The notes under the pieces were generated by a model. The model worked only from the letters and a program-made list of their open reading frames with translations. It did not search any database and was not told the origin of the DNA. From positions 1 to 64,000 of the forward strand of contig DATMPC010000006.1 in the NCBI GenBank assembly GCA_035567895.1: a DNA stretch of 64,000 nucleotides, read 5' to 3'. Source of the stretch: Terriglobales bacterium. Lineage in GTDB: Bacteria; Acidobacteriota; Terriglobia; Terriglobales; Acidobacteriaceae. Each line of letters starts with the position of its first letter. Within the stretch, counting starts at the first letter, position 1. Both the position numbers and the translations under genes were made by a program. Shown piece by piece: positions 1 to 9,200 of this stretch.

Positions 1-1527
1 GACTACCTGGAGCGCTACTACGACAAGTTCGGTGAAGGCGGCTTTCGGCTTCTCATGGATCACGGCGCCAACTTCACTGACTGTCGCTACGATTATGCGA
101 ACACGCGCACAGCTCCCGGTCACGCGACTCTTTTCTCCGGCGCGTACTCCGATGGACACGGCATCGCGGGCAATGAGTGGTGGGACCCCGTGTTGCGCAA
201 AGTCGTTACTTCAGTCGAAGACGATCATTACGAAACACTGAAGCCTGGTGGATCGCAGGAGATAGGCACCTCTCCGCACAACTTAATGGCCGACACGATT
301 GGCGACGAACTCAAGCTGGCGACAGCAGGCAAATCACGCGTCTTCGGTATTTCCATGAAGGATCGCGCGTCCATCTTCCCTGCCGGCTATTCCGGAAACG
401 CCGGCTACTGGATCGATCGGATAGATGGGTTGTGGGTAAGCTCCAGCTACTACATGAAGGCATTGCCGCAATGGGTGGTGGACTTCGACGCGAGCGGTCC
501 GGGCAAGAAATATCTCAACCAGGAGTGGAAGGGACCCGATGGCACTGTGCTCGACAACACAGCGCCTGCAACCAACAGCACCGGACAACCCCTCGGATTC
601 TACGACTTGGTCGGCAAGACGCCATTCGCAAACGACTACGAACTCGATTTCGTAAAGGAACTGATCAAACAGGAGAAGCTGGGCAGCGGTCCGACCACTG
701 ATCTCTTATCTATCAGTCTTTCCGCGAACGACATCCTAGGCCACAAGGTTGGACCGAACGATCCCAAAATGGCAGCGATGGCGCTAGCGCTCGACCGGCA
801 GCTTGCCGAGTTCTTTGGTTTTCTAAAGCAGCAGGTTGGACTGGACAACGTATGGATCGCGCTCTCAGCCGATCACGGCATCGCGCCGCTGGTCGATGAC
901 GCGCAGGCCATGCGCATTCCCGGCGGATATCTCGATGAATCGAGCATGGCGCAGCAAATCAATCAGCGGCTGACGGCTCGCTTCCCGCAGGTCACCGGCG
1001 GACCGCGCTGCTTGCGCCCGGAGGATGCCAAGCGCACCAATCGTGAAGGCACGCCGGATTTCGTCGCGTGGATGACATGGCCGATCGCGTATTTATGCAA
1101 AGACGACTTCGATGTCGCGAAGGTCGGTGAGGCTGAGGCTGAACAATTAGTCGGCGATACCTTCAAACAGGTAGCGTTCCTGCGCGCCGTCTACACGCGC
1201 ACACAACTCACGCGAGGCACGCTGCCGGCTACTCCTTACAGCGAGCAGTACCTGCACAGCATCAGTGCGTACGGGGGGTGGTACGTCGTAGGGCAGCCGG
1301 CGCCATTCTTCATCGGCAGCCCTTCCGGCACAGACCACTCGACTCCCTATAACTACGATGCTCACGTGCCGCTGGCCTTTTATGGTGCACCGTTTAAGCC
1401 CGGCACCTATCGTGGGCATTCAGAACCAGTTGATATGGTCGCGACTTTCAGCGCACTGCTCGGGATTGAACGTCCGACGCATTCAATTGGGCGAGTCTTG
1501 ACCGAGGCCCTGACGACATCCCGGTGA
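1..1527 (+). CDS. Alkaline phosphatase superfamily protein (5' truncated by window edge)
   Basis: The frame is open from base 1 (DYLERYYDKFG...) through an internal ATG at 55, so the gene begins upstream of the window and at least 508 residues are visible. It resembles the type I phosphodiesterase / nucleotide pyrophosphatase / PafA branch of the alkaline phosphatase superfamily. The nucleophile region TAPGHATLFSGAYSDGHGI carries the expected Thr. Metal-binding residues are visible in the D-H-G-I-A-P-L stretch (about 890) and the GTDHSTPYNYDAHVPL stretch (about 1330). Such enzymes are normally exported and hydrolyse phosphate mono- or diesters using two metal ions. Signal peptide and exact substrate cannot be judged because the N-terminus is missing. 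The next gene, pyrD, is about 190 bp away and is probably a separate unit. Confidence 0.85.
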   Translation, partial: DYLERYYDKFGEGGFRLLMDHGANFTDCRYDYANTRTAPGHATLFSGAYSDGHGIAGNEWWDPVLRKVVTSVEDDHYETLKPGGSQEIGTSPHNLMADTIGDELKLATAGKSRVFGISMKDRASIFPAGYSGNAGYWIDRIDGLWVSSSYYMKALPQWVVDFDASGPGKKYLNQEWKGPDGTVLDNTAPATNSTGQPLGFYDLVGKTPFANDYELDFVKELIKQEKLGSGPTTDLLSISLSANDILGHKVGPNDPKMAAMALALDRQLAEFFGFLKQQVGLDNVWIALSADHGIAPLVDDAQAMRIPGGYLDESSMAQQINQRLTARFPQVTGGPRCLRPEDAKRTNREGTPDFVAWMTWPIAYLCKDDFDVAKVGEAEAEQLVGDTFKQVAFLRAVYTRTQLTRGTLPATPYSEQYLHSISAYGGWYVVGQPAPFFIGSPSGTDHSTPYNYDAHVPLAFYGAPFKPGTYRGHSEPVDMVATFSALLGIERPTHSIGRVLTEALTTSR

Positions 1528-1552
1528 CAGAAGCAAGAGCAACAGCAAAAGC

Positions 1553-1606
1553 TCACGCGGATTCACTCCGATTTTGCGGATGAACGCGGATTTTGCGGAT
1601 TTGCGC
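1553..1606. repeat. Short tandem GCGGAT-type intergenic repeat
   Basis: The spacer between the phosphatase gene and pyrD holds several degenerate copies of a (T/A)NCGCGGATT unit in a row. The same unit builds both arms of the inverted repeat at 19,503-19,610. It is noncoding in all likelihood; no function is assigned. Confidence 0.6.
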
Positions 1607-1642
1607 GAACATCTCGGCCTACAAGCAATCGGATATTTGGCG

Positions 1643-1676
1643 TCTTACTTCACCCGATGGCCCGATCACCCGATTC
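1643..1676. repeat. CCCGAT tandem repeat, copy 1
   Basis: The stretch TCTTACTTCACCCGATGG continues as CCCGATCACCCGATT. Nearly the same sequence recurs at 2780-2820 in the same orientation and at 2671-2698 in inverted orientation, so pyrD is bracketed by copies of one repeat family. Confidence 0.7.
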
Positions 1677-1718
1677 GACTTCCGCCCTTTCTGTCTCCGT
1701 GGTTAAATCGTTTCTAGA

Positions 1719-2666
1719 ATGAGCTCCCCTGCATTACCGCGCAGCGGCCCCGATCTCAGCATTAGTTTCTGCGGCCTGACTTTCAAAAACCCAATCATCG
1801 CCGCGAGCGGGACCTTCGGATACGGCGTAGAGTTCGAAGACATCGTCGCACTCGACAAGCTCGGCGGCTTTGTCGTTAAGGGACTCTCACTTGAGCCGAT
1901 GGCCGGCAATCCTCCGCCACGCATGTTCGAGACAGCCGCAGGCATGCTCAACGCAATTGGGCTGCAGAACATTGGCGCCGAAGCTTTCCTGCGCGAGAAG
2001 CTTCCCATTCTGGCACGCAAAAAGAACCTGATCGTTATCGCTAACGTCTTCGGCTATGCGCGAGAGGACTACGAAGCCGTAATCCGCATCCTGAATGAAG
2101 GCGAAAACATCTCAGCTTACGAACTGAACGTATCCTGTCCTAACACAAAGCAGGGCGGCATTAGTTTCGGCAGTGACGTACATGCATTGGAAGAAGTAGT
2201 ATCCGCCTGTAAGCGGCTCTCGCGGCGTCCCCTGATCGTGAAACTGTCACCTAACGTGACCAGCATCCCTCTGATGGCCAAGGTGGCCGAAGAGGCCGGG
2301 GCGGACGCAATTTCGTTGATCAATACTTTCGTTGCGCTCGCGATCGATCCTGAAACCCGCAAGCCGCGTATCTCGAATATTACTGCCGGCCTCTCGGGTC
2401 CCGCGATCAAGCCGATCGCTCTGCGCATGGTGTATGAGGCCTCCCGCGCGGTGAACATCCCGGTCATCGGCATGGGTGGAATCGCGACCGGCAGTGACGT
2501 CGTAGAGTTTTTGCTCGCAGGCGCAGCCGCAGTTCAGGTTGGCACTGCAAGCTACTTCGATCCCTGCGCGACCGAACACATCATCGATCAGCTCTATCGC
2601 TGGTGCATCGAGCATCGCGTGAGAGATGTGAAGGAGCTGATCGGCGGACTGAAAGTTGAAGGGTGA
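1719..2666 (+). CDS. pyrD: Dihydroorotate dehydrogenase, class 1B catalytic subunit
   Basis: This 315-residue TIM-barrel flavoprotein oxidises dihydroorotate to orotate in pyrimidine synthesis. The FMN/substrate signature NPIIAASGTFGYG lies near the N-terminus, and the active-site loop ELNVSCPNTKQGG carries the catalytic Cys typical of class 1 (soluble) enzymes rather than the Ser of class 2. Length and the C-terminal GMGGIATGSDVVEFLLAGA phosphate-binding segment fit the family. Class 1B enzymes normally work with the iron-sulfur/FAD subunit PyrK; no pyrK is seen beside it. The ATG at 1719 is the first in frame; no strong ribosome binding site is visible. It is flanked on both sides by CCCGAT repeats. 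Confidence 0.93.
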   Translation: MSSPALPRSGPDLSISFCGLTFKNPIIAASGTFGYGVEFEDIVALDKLGGFVVKGLSLEPMAGNPPPRMFETAAGMLNAIGLQNIGAEAFLREKLPILARKKNLIVIANVFGYAREDYEAVIRILNEGENISAYELNVSCPNTKQGGISFGSDVHALEEVVSACKRLSRRPLIVKLSPNVTSIPLMAKVAEEAGADAISLINTFVALAIDPETRKPRISNITAGLSGPAIKPIALRMVYEASRAVNIPVIGMGGIATGSDVVEFLLAGAAAVQVGTASYFDPCATEHIIDQLYRWCIEHRVRDVKELIGGLKVEG

Positions 2667-2670
2667 GAAA

Positions 2671-2820
2671 GAATCGGGTGATCGGGTGAAGTAAGAGACA
2701 AGAGGCTCGCCCTTCCGATCCCCTCCCTTTGGTCGAGGGACGACAGTCTTGGAAGTAGGACAACCGTGCAGGCCTTTTGGTCTTACTTCACCCGATGACC
2801 CGATCACCCGATGGCCCGAT
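2671..2820. repeat. Inverted CCCGAT repeat pair (stem-loop) after pyrD
   Basis: Left arm 2671-2698 (AATCGGGTGATCGGGTGAAG then TAAGAGA) is the inverse of the right arm starting at 2780 (TCTTACTTCACCCGATGACC and onward). The arms are about 80 bp apart and could fold into a long hairpin downstream of pyrD and upstream of the tRNA-Gly promoter. Each arm is itself a tandem of an 8-9 bp CCCGATCA-like unit. Confidence 0.75.
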
Positions 2821-2845
2821 CAAACGAGAGCGCGGCAGTCTGCTT

Positions 2846-2854
2846 TGTTATAAT
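2846..2854 (+). promoter_or_regulatory. Extended -10 promoter of tRNA-Gly
   Basis: TGTTATAAT matches an extended -10 element (TGN-TATAAT) 13 nt before the mature tRNA-Gly 5' end. No good -35 is seen at the right spacing, as is common for extended -10 promoters. Confidence 0.6.
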
Positions 2855-2867
2855 CAGTTGGTTCCGA

Positions 2868-2943
<76 letters not shown>

Positions 2944-2964
2944 CTTGCTGAAGCTGTTTAAGTT

Positions 2965-2989
2965 AACCCTCGCTGTGGGCGAGGGTTTT
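2965..2989 (+). terminator. Rho-independent terminator after tRNA-Gly
   Basis: AACCCTCGC (2965-2973) pairs perfectly with GCGAGGGTT (2979-2987) around a five-base loop, followed by a short T run. It lies between the two tRNA genes. Confidence 0.8.
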
Positions 2990-3016
2990 CGGTGTTAGGC
3001 AAGCCGTCTTAGAGAG

Positions 3017-3091
3017 GGCGCGGTACCCAAGTGGTAAGGGAGAGGTCTGCAAAACCTTTATGCGTCGGTTCGATTCCGACCCGCGCCTCCA
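3017..3091 (+). tRNA. tRNA-Cys (anticodon GCA)
   Basis: Acceptor stem GGCGCGG pairs with CCGCGCC, discriminator T, and CCA is encoded (3089-3091). The anticodon arm GAGGT-CTGCAAA-ACCTT gives anticodon GCA, read as cysteine; one G-T pair closes the top of the stem. The T arm is GTCGGTTCGATTCCGAC. It faces the convergent oxalate decarboxylase gene, 51 bp away. No clear promoter of its own was found between it and the tRNA-Gly terminator. Confidence 0.95.
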
Positions 3092-3142
3092 TTCTTTCTT
3101 TTCCTCCGGCTGGCTTCAGCGGTACTCCGCTGTCTAAATCGA

Positions 3143-4408
3143 TCATTCCGGCAAGATGACTGCTTTCTCCCTCGGGATCGCATCGTAAGCAGCTCTGTCG
3201 ATGCTCAGGTGCGCCATCACGAGTTCCGGAGGAGTGTGCGCCAGCCACTCGGAAAGCGAGAGATCCTGATATCGGCTCGCCTTGAACATTTCCAGAAATC
3301 GAAGGTCTGTGTTGCCGGTGTTCTCGATGTAATGCGGTAACGTGTGTTGCACATAACCCACGTCGCCGGCTTCAAAATTCATCGTGCGAGCGCGGTGGCC
3401 GGTGGAAAGCACGGTCATCCTGCCCGTGCCGCTGATGAAATATTGCCATTCGTCGGCGTTCTGGTGCCAGTGCAGTTCCCGCATGCCCCCAGGATGGATC
3501 GTCACGATTGCCGCGGCGATCGTTGTTGATACCTTGAACGTGTTCGAGTCAACAATGAGAACCTCGCCACCTTTTGTTTTCTTCGCGGGCGCAAGTTGGC
3601 TGGTTCGAAACGAGAAATCGTGGGGCGATGGACCAAGCTTTCCTGCAGCAAGCTTTTGATCGTCTCCGAGCGAGCCGGGCATTGGAGCCTGGAAGATGAA
3701 GAGTTCGCCGTTGAACATCTGATCGACAGATTGCTTGGAGATTCCAAAATTCTTTAGCAGGACCTCCTTCGGCGTATGCGTCACGATGTCAGACAGCAGC
3801 ACCGTCGCGTACTCGGAGAAGTCGCCGTCGTCGAATACCAGCAAAAATTCTGCGCCATCAGGGCCGAGTCCCTGGATGGAGTGGGGAATGCCGGTCGGAA
3901 AGTACCAGAGATCGCCCTGCTCCGTGTCCCGGACAAAACTTCGGCCTTCGTTATCGATGGCGGTGATTCTTGCGGAGCCGTAAAGCATGATGGCCCACTC
4001 AGCGGCGGTGTGCCAATGCAGCTCACGAACGCCGCCAGCCGTGAGTCTCATGTTCACTCCGGCCATGGATTTGGAAACAGGCAGCTCTCGGACTGTGACC
4101 TCGCGCGACCATCCACCTTCGAAGACGCGCCGGTTGGAGAGCGAGAACGGATACTTAAAAGTGGGCACACCACCGGCGTCAGTCAAGGGCGGGACACTTA
4201 CATCCCGATTGGCGGCATCAAGAGCTTTGTTTGTCGGACCGGGATCGCTCACGCGCGTCGTTCTGCCGGTCTTTACTTCTCCTGACGATGACTGCGCTGC
4301 CGCAACATCGTTTATGGCCAGAATTCCCGCAACGCCTGCCACTGCGGCCGAGCCGAGTTCGAGAAAACCACGGCGCGAAATCTCGTTGTTATCGTTCTTG
4401 TCGTCCAT
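3143..4408 (-). CDS. Tat-exported bicupin oxalate decarboxylase family protein
   Basis: Two cupin domains with manganese-binding motifs are clear: GGVRELHWHTAAEW in the first and GGMRELHWHQNADEW in the second, matching the OxdC family that converts oxalate to formate and CO2. After the first cupin, the segment DFSEYATVLLSDIVTHTPKEV aligns with the active-site lid of Bacillus OxdC; the catalytic Glu of the S-E-N-S lid is kept, but Asn-Ser is replaced by Tyr-Ala. The N-terminus has a twin-arginine signal (SRRGFLELGSAAVAG), so folded, metal-loaded protein is probably exported. The start chosen is ATG at 4408, with GAGGGG upstream, giving 421 residues; a longer reading frame reaches 4471 but its extra residues precede the Tat signal and look unconserved. 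Single gene, not in an obvious operon. Confidence 0.88.
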   Translation of the reverse strand: MDDKNDNNEISRRGFLELGSAAVAGVAGILAINDVAAAQSSSGEVKTGRTTRVSDPGPTNKALDAANRDVSVPPLTDAGGVPTFKYPFSLSNRRVFEGGWSREVTVRELPVSKSMAGVNMRLTAGGVRELHWHTAAEWAIMLYGSARITAIDNEGRSFVRDTEQGDLWYFPTGIPHSIQGLGPDGAEFLLVFDDGDFSEYATVLLSDIVTHTPKEVLLKNFGISKQSVDQMFNGELFIFQAPMPGSLGDDQKLAAGKLGPSPHDFSFRTSQLAPAKKTKGGEVLIVDSNTFKVSTTIAAAIVTIHPGGMRELHWHQNADEWQYFISGTGRMTVLSTGHRARTMNFEAGDVGYVQHTLPHYIENTGNTDLRFLEMFKASRYQDLSLSEWLAHTPPELVMAHLSIDRAAYDAIPREKAVILPE

Positions 4409-4584
4409 CCCTGTGACCCCTCGCTGACCGTCTGAATTTTCCGCGCTGAGTTTACCGCAATCGCGGCACACGCAGATTATGGAGTGTCACGTAGTGTATA
4501 GGCGGAGTACTGAGACGAAAGCTCAGTCTGGCAATTTGGTCCCGAAGTATTGTTCCCGATGAGCAAAGCGTTAGGACCAGGAGA

Positions 4585-4686
4585 GGCGAACACGAAGGCC
4601 GCGAAGGCAAGACAAAAGGTCACGGAGGGCCATGGCTCTTTTCTGCGTGACCTTCGCCGTTAACTTCGTGACCTTCGTGTTCGCTC
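4585..4686. repeat. Inverted CACGAAGG repeat
   Basis: The left arm contains GCGAACACGAAGG, GCGAAGG and GGTCACGGAGG; the right arm is its inverse (CCTTCGCCG, CTTCGTGACC, TTCGTGTTCGC). Arms are tandem 9-bp units of a CACGAAGGT type. It occupies most of the 357-bp gene-free stretch between the oxalate decarboxylase start and the TPR gene end; I see no gene there. Confidence 0.7.
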
Positions 4687-4765
4687 TTTCCGCAGGCATA
4701 TGGAGCATCCATGCCAGCTTGCGGAACACCAAACCCCGAAGAAATGTTCCCTTTTGCCCGGCTGC

Positions 4766-5890
4766 TCAACGCGGCTGAGGTGGCTGGGGCAGCTTTTCGA
4801 TGAGGCTTTCGTCCTTCTTCTGATAATGCTGCTCTACCTTGGCGAATTCCCTCCGTGAATCTTCGGTTTTCCCCAAGGTCTGGTAAATGCGCGCCAGCCG
4901 ATAGTGCGCGTCAGGTTCGGCCGGATCGAGGTCCCGGGCGTGCTGAAGTGCGTCGATGGCATCGGCATAGTTTTTCTGACGCGTGTAGATTGTGCCCAGA
5001 TCCATGTATGCCATCCGCAGATCAGGTTTTAACTGAAGTGCCTTCTTAAGCAGAGGAACGGCTCCGTCCGGATTCGTCCTCTTCATTTCTATATCGCCGA
5101 GATAGCCGATCGCCTGCGCGTTAGCCGGATCGTTGGCGAGTTCATTCTCGAACTCCTGCTTTGCCTCATCGAAGCGATTCGACTTCCAATACAGGAAGCC
5201 GAGTCCGAAATGAACATTAGGCTCTCGTGGAGCAACTCGCGCTGCCTGCTTGAATTCGGTGATCGCGTCCAGCGTTCGATCCGAACTATCCAAAGCTCCG
5301 CCAAGCAGCATGTGAATGGCTGCCGAGTCAGGATTCTGTTGGAGGATGTGACGGAATGTATCGATCGCGCAGGGATAGTTCTTCACGAACAAACAACTCT
5401 GAGCCAGCATCTGTTGCAGCTCGAGATTCGCTGGATCGGCCTTCGTTGCAAGTTCCAGTTGTTTAGCGGCCGCGTCGAACTGCCTGGCTCCGTAATAGCT
5501 CATACCAAGCAGAGTTCTCGCCTGCATGTTTTTCGGATCTGCTGCCAGCGCAGCGCGAAATGGGGCGATCGCTGCCTGGAACTTGCCCAGCTTGAAGAGA
5601 GCTAAGCCAAGATTGAGTTGAATCCCATTCAGCTTTGGATCTAGCGCGAGAGCCTGTCGATAGGCAACGACCGCTTCCTCGTATTCTTGCTGTTTGGATA
5701 GCACGACGCCCAGGCTCGCGAAGGCCGCAGCGTCACGGGGATTCTGTGCTGTGACGGCGCGCCACGCCTTGGTTGCGTCCGCAAGCCTTCCCTGGCGCTC
5801 GAGAGCCGTTGCGTCAGAAGGCATCGTCTGTGCCTGGGCAGGAGCAAGCCACAGAAGAGCGATCAGAGATATCGACACCCGGAGCTTCAT
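4766..5890 (-). CDS. Secreted TPR-repeat protein
   Basis: This 374-residue protein begins with a signal peptide (MKLRVSISLIALLWLAPAQAQ) and then consists almost wholly of about nine 34-residue tetratricopeptide repeats, recognisable by spacing of A-x3-L-G and A-x3-Y/F-x-A-L-x2-D-P. The last about 20 residues are charged and Pro-rich. TPR arrays are protein-binding scaffolds; a periplasmic or outer-membrane role is inferred from the signal peptide. No enzymatic motif is seen. It stands alone between noncoding repeats. Two other TPR proteins of similar build lie at 24.8 and 31.7 kb. Confidence 0.85.
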   Translation of the reverse strand: MKLRVSISLIALLWLAPAQAQTMPSDATALERQGRLADATKAWRAVTAQNPRDAAAFASLGVVLSKQQEYEEAVVAYRQALALDPKLNGIQLNLGLALFKLGKFQAAIAPFRAALAADPKNMQARTLLGMSYYGARQFDAAAKQLELATKADPANLELQQMLAQSCLFVKNYPCAIDTFRHILQQNPDSAAIHMLLGGALDSSDRTLDAITEFKQAARVAPREPNVHFGLGFLYWKSNRFDEAKQEFENELANDPANAQAIGYLGDIEMKRTNPDGAVPLLKKALQLKPDLRMAYMDLGTIYTRQKNYADAIDALQHARDLDPAEPDAHYRLARIYQTLGKTEDSRREFAKVEQHYQKKDESLIEKLPQPPQPR

Positions 5891-5954
5891 TGAATGTCTG
5901 CAGACGTCAGTCGAACGGCGAGCAGCGTTTCACAACGATGTCTCATTCTCTTTG

Positions 5955-6127
5955 AGACTGTCATCCCTCGGCCGCCGCGGAGAAGTAAGTATGCCGTCGA
6001 AGCAAATGCGGCCCGGGGGATCTGCTGTTCTTCTCTGTCACGATGAGGCACAACAGATCCCGGCGCCGCAACAGCCAAATTCTCGGTGCATCATACAAGG
6101 TTGCGACGGCGCGAGGGATGACAGTCT
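5955..6127. repeat. Long-range inverted repeat with nested hairpin
   Basis: AGACTGTCATCCCTCG near 5957 is repeated in inverse as CGAGGGATGACAGTCT ending at 6126. Inside lies a second inverted pair, GGGATCTG near 6018 and CAGATCCC ending at 6061. It fills the 357-bp stretch between the TPR gene and the TonB receptor terminator. The small open frames there look fortuitous. Confidence 0.65.
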
Positions 6128-6188
6128 AAAAACCTGGCTATACCGATCAGATCATCGACGTTCCTGATCGCAGAAACAGAGCACCAAG

Positions 6189-6218
6189 AAAAAACCCGCC
6201 TGGCTCCCACCAGGCGGG
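6189..6218 (-). terminator. Rho-independent terminator of the TonB receptor gene
   Basis: Perfect 9-bp stem CCCGCCTGG / CCAGGCGGG (6195-6203 / 6210-6218), six-base loop, and a six-base T run on the minus strand. It lies 30 bp past the stop codon of the receptor gene. Confidence 0.92.
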
Positions 6219-6247
6219 CGTGCGAGAGGGTTCCCATACAACCAAGG

Positions 6248-9200
6248 CTAAAAGATCACCTTCGCTCCGAGCTGCAGAGTTCGAGCATCGTTGGCGCTGG
6301 TGATCTTACCAACGTCAGTACCGCCGATCGCGCTGTTGATACCTCCACCATTTACGTCTCCGCGGAACTGCGTGTGGTTCCAAATGTTGTAGGCCTCGAA
6401 ACGGAGTTCGGTGTGTAGACGCTCGGTGAAGGCGATGTTCTTGAAGAGCGCCATGTTCCAGTTGTCTCGCCCGGGACCGCGTAACGCGTTCTTGCGCATG
6501 TTGCCGAAGATCGCGGTTGTGCTGCCCGGTATGAGATTGATGGCAAAGGCTGAGGGATCAAACCATTGAATCGTGTTGTTTCCACTACTCAAGGTTGTCG
6601 CTGTGTGGGGATAGCTGATCGCTCCAACCTGATTTGGCCGCACGGAGCAGTTCTGAACCGTTTGGCACACATTGTTACCGGAGACGCCAAGGTTGATCGG
6701 CGCGCCCGTTTCCATCGTCACGATTCCTGACAACTCCCATCCTCCGACGGTGTTCTTCAGCAAATTGTTGGAACTGGAGCGGAAGAATGGAACGTTGTAG
6801 ATGAAGTTGACGAATGCAACATGGGTACGGTCGAAGATCGACGGACCCCAATCGTTTTTCCATCCGAGATACGGATTCGACGTGTTGTTGAGATCAAAAC
6901 CATCGCCGCCGGTGCCGGTTGTGGGATCCAGAGCGCGAGACCACGTGTACGCTCCCTGCAGTGAGAGGTCACGTATCTTCGATCGCAACTCAACTTGAAG
7001 CGAGTTATAGTTCGAGTTCGCTCCATTTTGGTCTACATTGATGCTGCGGTATCCCAAAAAGGGAACGGCCTTGTTGTACTGCGCGGCTGCCGTTGAATTG
7101 GTGATGAAGGTCGGCAGCAGGCTTGCATTGGGCAAATTGAGTTCCTGCCGGAAGCTCAAATACCGGTTTTGGTTTCCTACATACGATGTGGACAATACAG
7201 TTTGCCGGCCAAGCTGGTGTTGAATGCCAAGACTGTACTGATAGCTGGTTGGATTCTTGTAGTGTTTGGCGTCGAGCTCCTGAATGCTGTTAACCGTAAC
7301 CGGAAGAGTCGCGCTGCTGATTGTTGCGTTGGTTTGATCAACCCCGACGTGGGGATCGGAGAGAGAAACGTTGCTTATCGAAGCTGATCCACCGAACAGG
7401 TTATTCCCGCCAGCCTGGTACATATCGTTGCCCTGGATGCGCTCGAACATGATGCCGAGTCCTCCACGAAGCACCGTCGTTCCACGTCCCGTCAGATCGT
7501 AGGCGAAGCCCAACCGAGGACCGAAGTTGTTCCAATGATTGTCCACCAGGGCGTTGGTTACCCCAGGAGTCTGGCCGGGCACGCCAAGACCATTTGCATA
7601 TTGCAAGAGCCCATTGAGTGCAGGGTTGGGACCGGTGGCCAACGCTGGGCTCGCAGCTGTGCAGGAGGAATTCGGAATACCAGCTCCAGCGCAGATCGCC
7701 GTACCGTTGGTATTTGCGAACAGCGGAGCATTCGCCGGGTTGTACAGAGCCGGATAGAAGTTCGACATCTGTCCGTTGATTTCTGCCGTGTGCGGCATTC
7801 CGTCCCAGCGCAGGCCGAGGTTCAGCGTCAGACGCCTGGTGGCATGCCAGTTGTCCTGCACGTATCCAAACCAGGAAACGCTGTTCCAGTTTCGGTCGTC
7901 TTTGAGAGCAGCTTCGCTGTAGCCGCTGGAGAGACCGAGCAGGAAGTCGGCAAAATCATAGCCAGTGAAATTCCCGTTGAATCCGAAGTTTCCCTGCGTG
8001 GTGGTCTGCAATGGTTGCAGCTTCCGGAAGTTTAGCCAGCCGGCGCCAAACTTGAACTGATGTGCGCCGCGTGTCCAAGAGAGATCATCGCGAATCTGAT
8101 AGCTGTCGGCAACGTTGCTCCAGGGCCACCAGTTCGCATCGTAACGCGACCCAGTCTTTCCACCCGCGTTCAGATTGATGATTGGAGTAACGTCTGTCGG
8201 GCTGCCGAAGAGCTTGTGCTGGGAGAAACCTGTATCTGTGAGCTTGTATTTGCCGGCGGGAAGGATGTTGATCCGGTTTCCGCCGTAGTTAAACGCCACT
8301 TCGTTGAGCAATGTTGGACCGATGATGTGCGTAGCATGAACAACCCCGCTGTACGACGGATTGCCAAACGTATCGAAAACGGTCGGCAAGTTAGCGCCGC
8401 CACTCCAGCGCGTGGGAATGTCGGTCTGCAGAATCTGCTCTGCGATGAAGTGGCCGAAGACAGAAAACTTCTCGTTGAAGGTATGGTCAACCCGGACCAG
8501 TTCCTCTTTCACGTTTGTGGGTGAATCGGCGCCGCCAATGAATGTGCGTCCCGAAGTGGGAGCTGGGAATATTCCGGCCTTAAGTAACGCCTGCGCGTTG
8601 GGATCGAGCAGAGATGCGGGGATCGTATTGTTAGGGAAGGGCTGACCCGAACTGAGACCGGCAGCGGTGAACTTCGCTTGCTGCGAGGAAGAGAGCGTGG
8701 AGAAGTTGGGTACGTGCAGCGTGGTCTGGCCGGTGTTGAGAACGCCGCCAAAGTTGAGGGCGTCGTTCATATTACCGCCATAGGTGCTGGTAAATGGCAC
8801 ATTCGTCCGCAGGGCGCCGCCCTGAATCAGATCGCGCCACTCCATGTTGTAAAAGAAAAACGTCTTGGGCTCAGAGCCGCTCTTGAATTTGACTGGACCA
8901 CCAACGTTGAAGCCGTAAGTGTTAAACCGCAGCTTCGGCATCTTGTTTTCTGAGCCGTTCGCGTTGAATCTTGGAGTAAAGAAATTTCGAGCGTTGAAGG
9001 CATCGTTGCGCCCGAACCACCAGGCTGCGGCATGCAGCGTCCTGGTGCCGGACTTGAGCGCCGAAGTCACGGTTGCCGAAGATGACAGCCCGTATTCCGC
9101 GCTGTAGTTGGAGGTCAACTGCCGAAACTCGGCAATAGCATCGATGGAAGGCATCACAATCGCGCCTGAACCGCCTCTATCTGCAGCTTCGGCGCCATCG

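Noticed and set aside
5887-6078. Small minus-strand open frame upstream of the TPR gene
   Set aside because: Lies within inverted repeats and has no recognisable features.
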